Source: an uncultured Collinsella sp. (GTDB taxonomy: Bacteria > Actinomycetota > Coriobacteriia > Coriobacteriales > Coriobacteriaceae). Taken from it: a stretch of DNA of 24,005 bases. Of the stretch, positions 22,868 through 24,005 are shown in pieces. The stretch lies in contig CABRFW010000005.1 in the NCBI GenBank assembly GCA_902470265.1, forward strand, positions 1 through 24,005, written 5' to 3'. How positions within the stretch are numbered: the stretch's first letter is position 1; every line of letters starts with the position of its first letter. The notes below the pieces were generated by a model, which ran no database searches, had not been told where the DNA came from, and saw nothing but the letters and a program-made list of their open reading frames with translations. The translations under genes were made by a program, and so were the position numbers.

Positions 22868-24005
22868 CTAGTTAGTCGTCGTGTCGGAATCGTCACCCGA
22901 GGCAGAGCCAGAAAGCGAAACCGTCAGCGTGACCGTGCTGTCGGTGGACTGCTTGCCGGTGGGGGAGACGCCCGTAACGGTGGCGTTTTCGTTGCCGCTC
23001 ACGGGGTTGCCGTTCTGATCGCAGAATGCGATGTTGTAGAAACCGGCGTTGTTGAGCGCGGTGACGGCGGCGGAGATGCTCTTGCCGTACAGGTTACCCG
23101 GGACGCTGGCCTTGCCGGACTTCTTGGCGATGACGACGGTGATCGTGGCACCGGGCTTCTGCTTGCCGCTAGGGTTCCAGCTAATTACGGTGCCCTCGGT
23201 AACCGAGTCGTTTTCCTGGTAGCTCACGTCGACGCCAAAGCCAGCCATGTCGAGAGCGTTGCGTGCCTGGGCCTCGGTCATGTCGGTCAGATCGGGGACG
23301 GAGGTGGTGTCAGGACCGCTGGAGACCTTATACGAGATGGTCGTGCCCTTCTCGACTTCCTTGCCGGCATCAGTGCCCTGCTCAAAGACCTGGCCTTCGT
23401 CGGCCTCGTTGGCCTCCTCGGTTGCGTTGCCCTTCAGGCCCACGCTTGCCAGCGCGGCCTCGGCCTGGTCCTTGGTTAGGCCGACGAGCTGCGGAACCTC
23501 AACTTTCTCGGAGGGCTTGGGGCCCTTGGAGATCACCAGGTTCACCTTGGAGCCCTTGGGCTTCTTAGTGTTGCCGTTGGGGGTCTGCTCGGCAACCTTG
23601 CCCTCGTCGACATCGTCGTTATAGCTCTGGTCGACAGTTCCGACCTCAAGGCCGGCCTCCTTGATCAGCTCGATAGCGGTCTGCTGGTCCTTGTTAAGCA
23701 CATCGGGCACCGTAACCTGCTCGCCCCCAAAGAGCCCGGTGGCGAAGGCCACCACAACGCCAACCACGGCGATTGCGGCGACTACGGCGGCGATAATCTT
23801 GTTCTTGTTGGACTTGGGCTGATCGACCTCGTAGGAACCGGTGGAACCCGAGACGGCGCTGCGGGGGTTGGTCTGTCCGCTTACGCCCGAGACGGGACGC
23901 ACCATGGCGCGCGTCTGATCGGAAAGCTCGCGAGTCTTGGTGGCGCCCAGCTCACCGGGGGCACCGATGATGCGCGTGGGCTCCGAGACGTTGACGGCAC
24001 GGCCC
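22868..24005 (-). CDS. PASTA-domain Ser/Thr protein kinase, C-terminal part (partial)
   Basis: The frame is open to the right edge, so the kinase domain lies outside the window; at least 378 residues are visible. A Ser/Thr/Pro-rich linker precedes a single membrane helix (NKIIAAVVAAIAVVGVVVAF, about 60 residues after the edge). Four extracellular PASTA repeats follow, starting at VTVPDVLNKDQ, VEVPQLVGLTKDQ, TSVPDLTDMTEAQ and ASVPGNLYGKS, and the tail is rich in Ser and Asp. This is the architecture of PknB/Stk1-type kinases, which sense muropeptides and control cell-wall synthesis and division. ATG 23905 is an internal Met, not the start: the frame upstream (SEPTRIIGAPGELGATKTREL) reads well. 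A penicillin-binding protein with PASTA domains is less likely because of the order linker-helix-PASTA. Confidence 0.88.
   Translation of the reverse strand, partial: GRAVNVSEPTRIIGAPGELGATKTRELSDQTRAMVRPVSGVSGQTNPRSAVSGSTGSYEVDQPKSNKNKIIAAVVAAIAVVGVVVAFATGLFGGEQVTVPDVLNKDQQTAIELIKEAGLEVGTVDQSYNDDVDEGKVAEQTPNGNTKKPKGSKVNLVISKGPKPSEKVEVPQLVGLTKDQAEAALASVGLKGNATEEANEADEGQVFEQGTDAGKEVEKGTTISYKVSSGPDTTSVPDLTDMTEAQARNALDMAGFGVDVSYQENDSVTEGTVISWNPSGKQKPGATITVVIAKKSGKASVPGNLYGKSISAAVTALNNAGFYNIAFCDQNGNPVSGNENATVTGVSPTGKQSTDSTVTLTVSLSGSASGDDSDTTTN

Overview
The window looks like a chromosomal segment of a gut actinobacterium of class Coriobacteriia, most likely Collinsella or a close relative. The pointers are the GC-rich codon use, several mannose-family PTS operons, the protein sequences, and strong AGGAGG ribosome sites. 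This is inferred from sequence character and family knowledge; no search was run.

Layout. (1) Positions 1-4550: the tail of an unidentified gene and hypA, then a mannose-type PTS operon (EIIAB, EIIC, EIID) followed by a DUF956 gene. A 61-62 bp periodic hairpin array and a tRNA-Arg(CCU) come next. (2) Positions 4628-6440: an iron-containing alcohol dehydrogenase gene broken by two single-base frameshifts, then about 500 bp of decayed sequence. (3) Positions 6442-10916: a fructan-type lev operon (EIIB, EIIC, EIID, EIIA, intracellular GH32), preceded by a gutted remnant of its levR-type regulator. (4) Positions 10917-15423: a scrap-yard. Fragments of lysine/DAP genes (dapD, dapA, lysA) lie on the minus strand. 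A second copy of the lev regulator block sits between the dapA and lysA pieces; its regulator is complete but its EIIB is cut after 20 codons. A HAD-phosphatase fragment follows. (5) Positions 15491-22374: a GntR/UTRA regulator and an operon for a YfcC-type transporter, an amidohydrolase, a FrlC-like epimerase, a FrlB-like SIS deglycase and a FrlD-like PfkB kinase. (6) Positions 22375-24005: a gene-free region rich in inverted repeats, then the C-terminal part of a PASTA-domain Ser/Thr kinase on the minus strand.

How the genes work together. The mannose-type PTS imports and phosphorylates hexoses. The lev operon should import short fructosides and cleave them in the cytoplasm. Its only intact local regulator lies downstream of the operon, after what looks like a duplication with reciprocal losses. 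That regulator lacks the GAFTGA loop expected of a sigma-54 activator. The right-hand operon reads as an Amadori-product (fructosamine, fructoselysine-like) pathway: uptake, a possible hydrolytic trimming step, epimerisation, phosphorylation and deglycation. A pair of near-identical 19-bp sites flanks its promoter.

Most worth following up: the reshuffled lev locus with its GAFTGA-less LevR, and the Amadori-type operon with an unusual transporter and an added amidohydrolase with an altered metal site.
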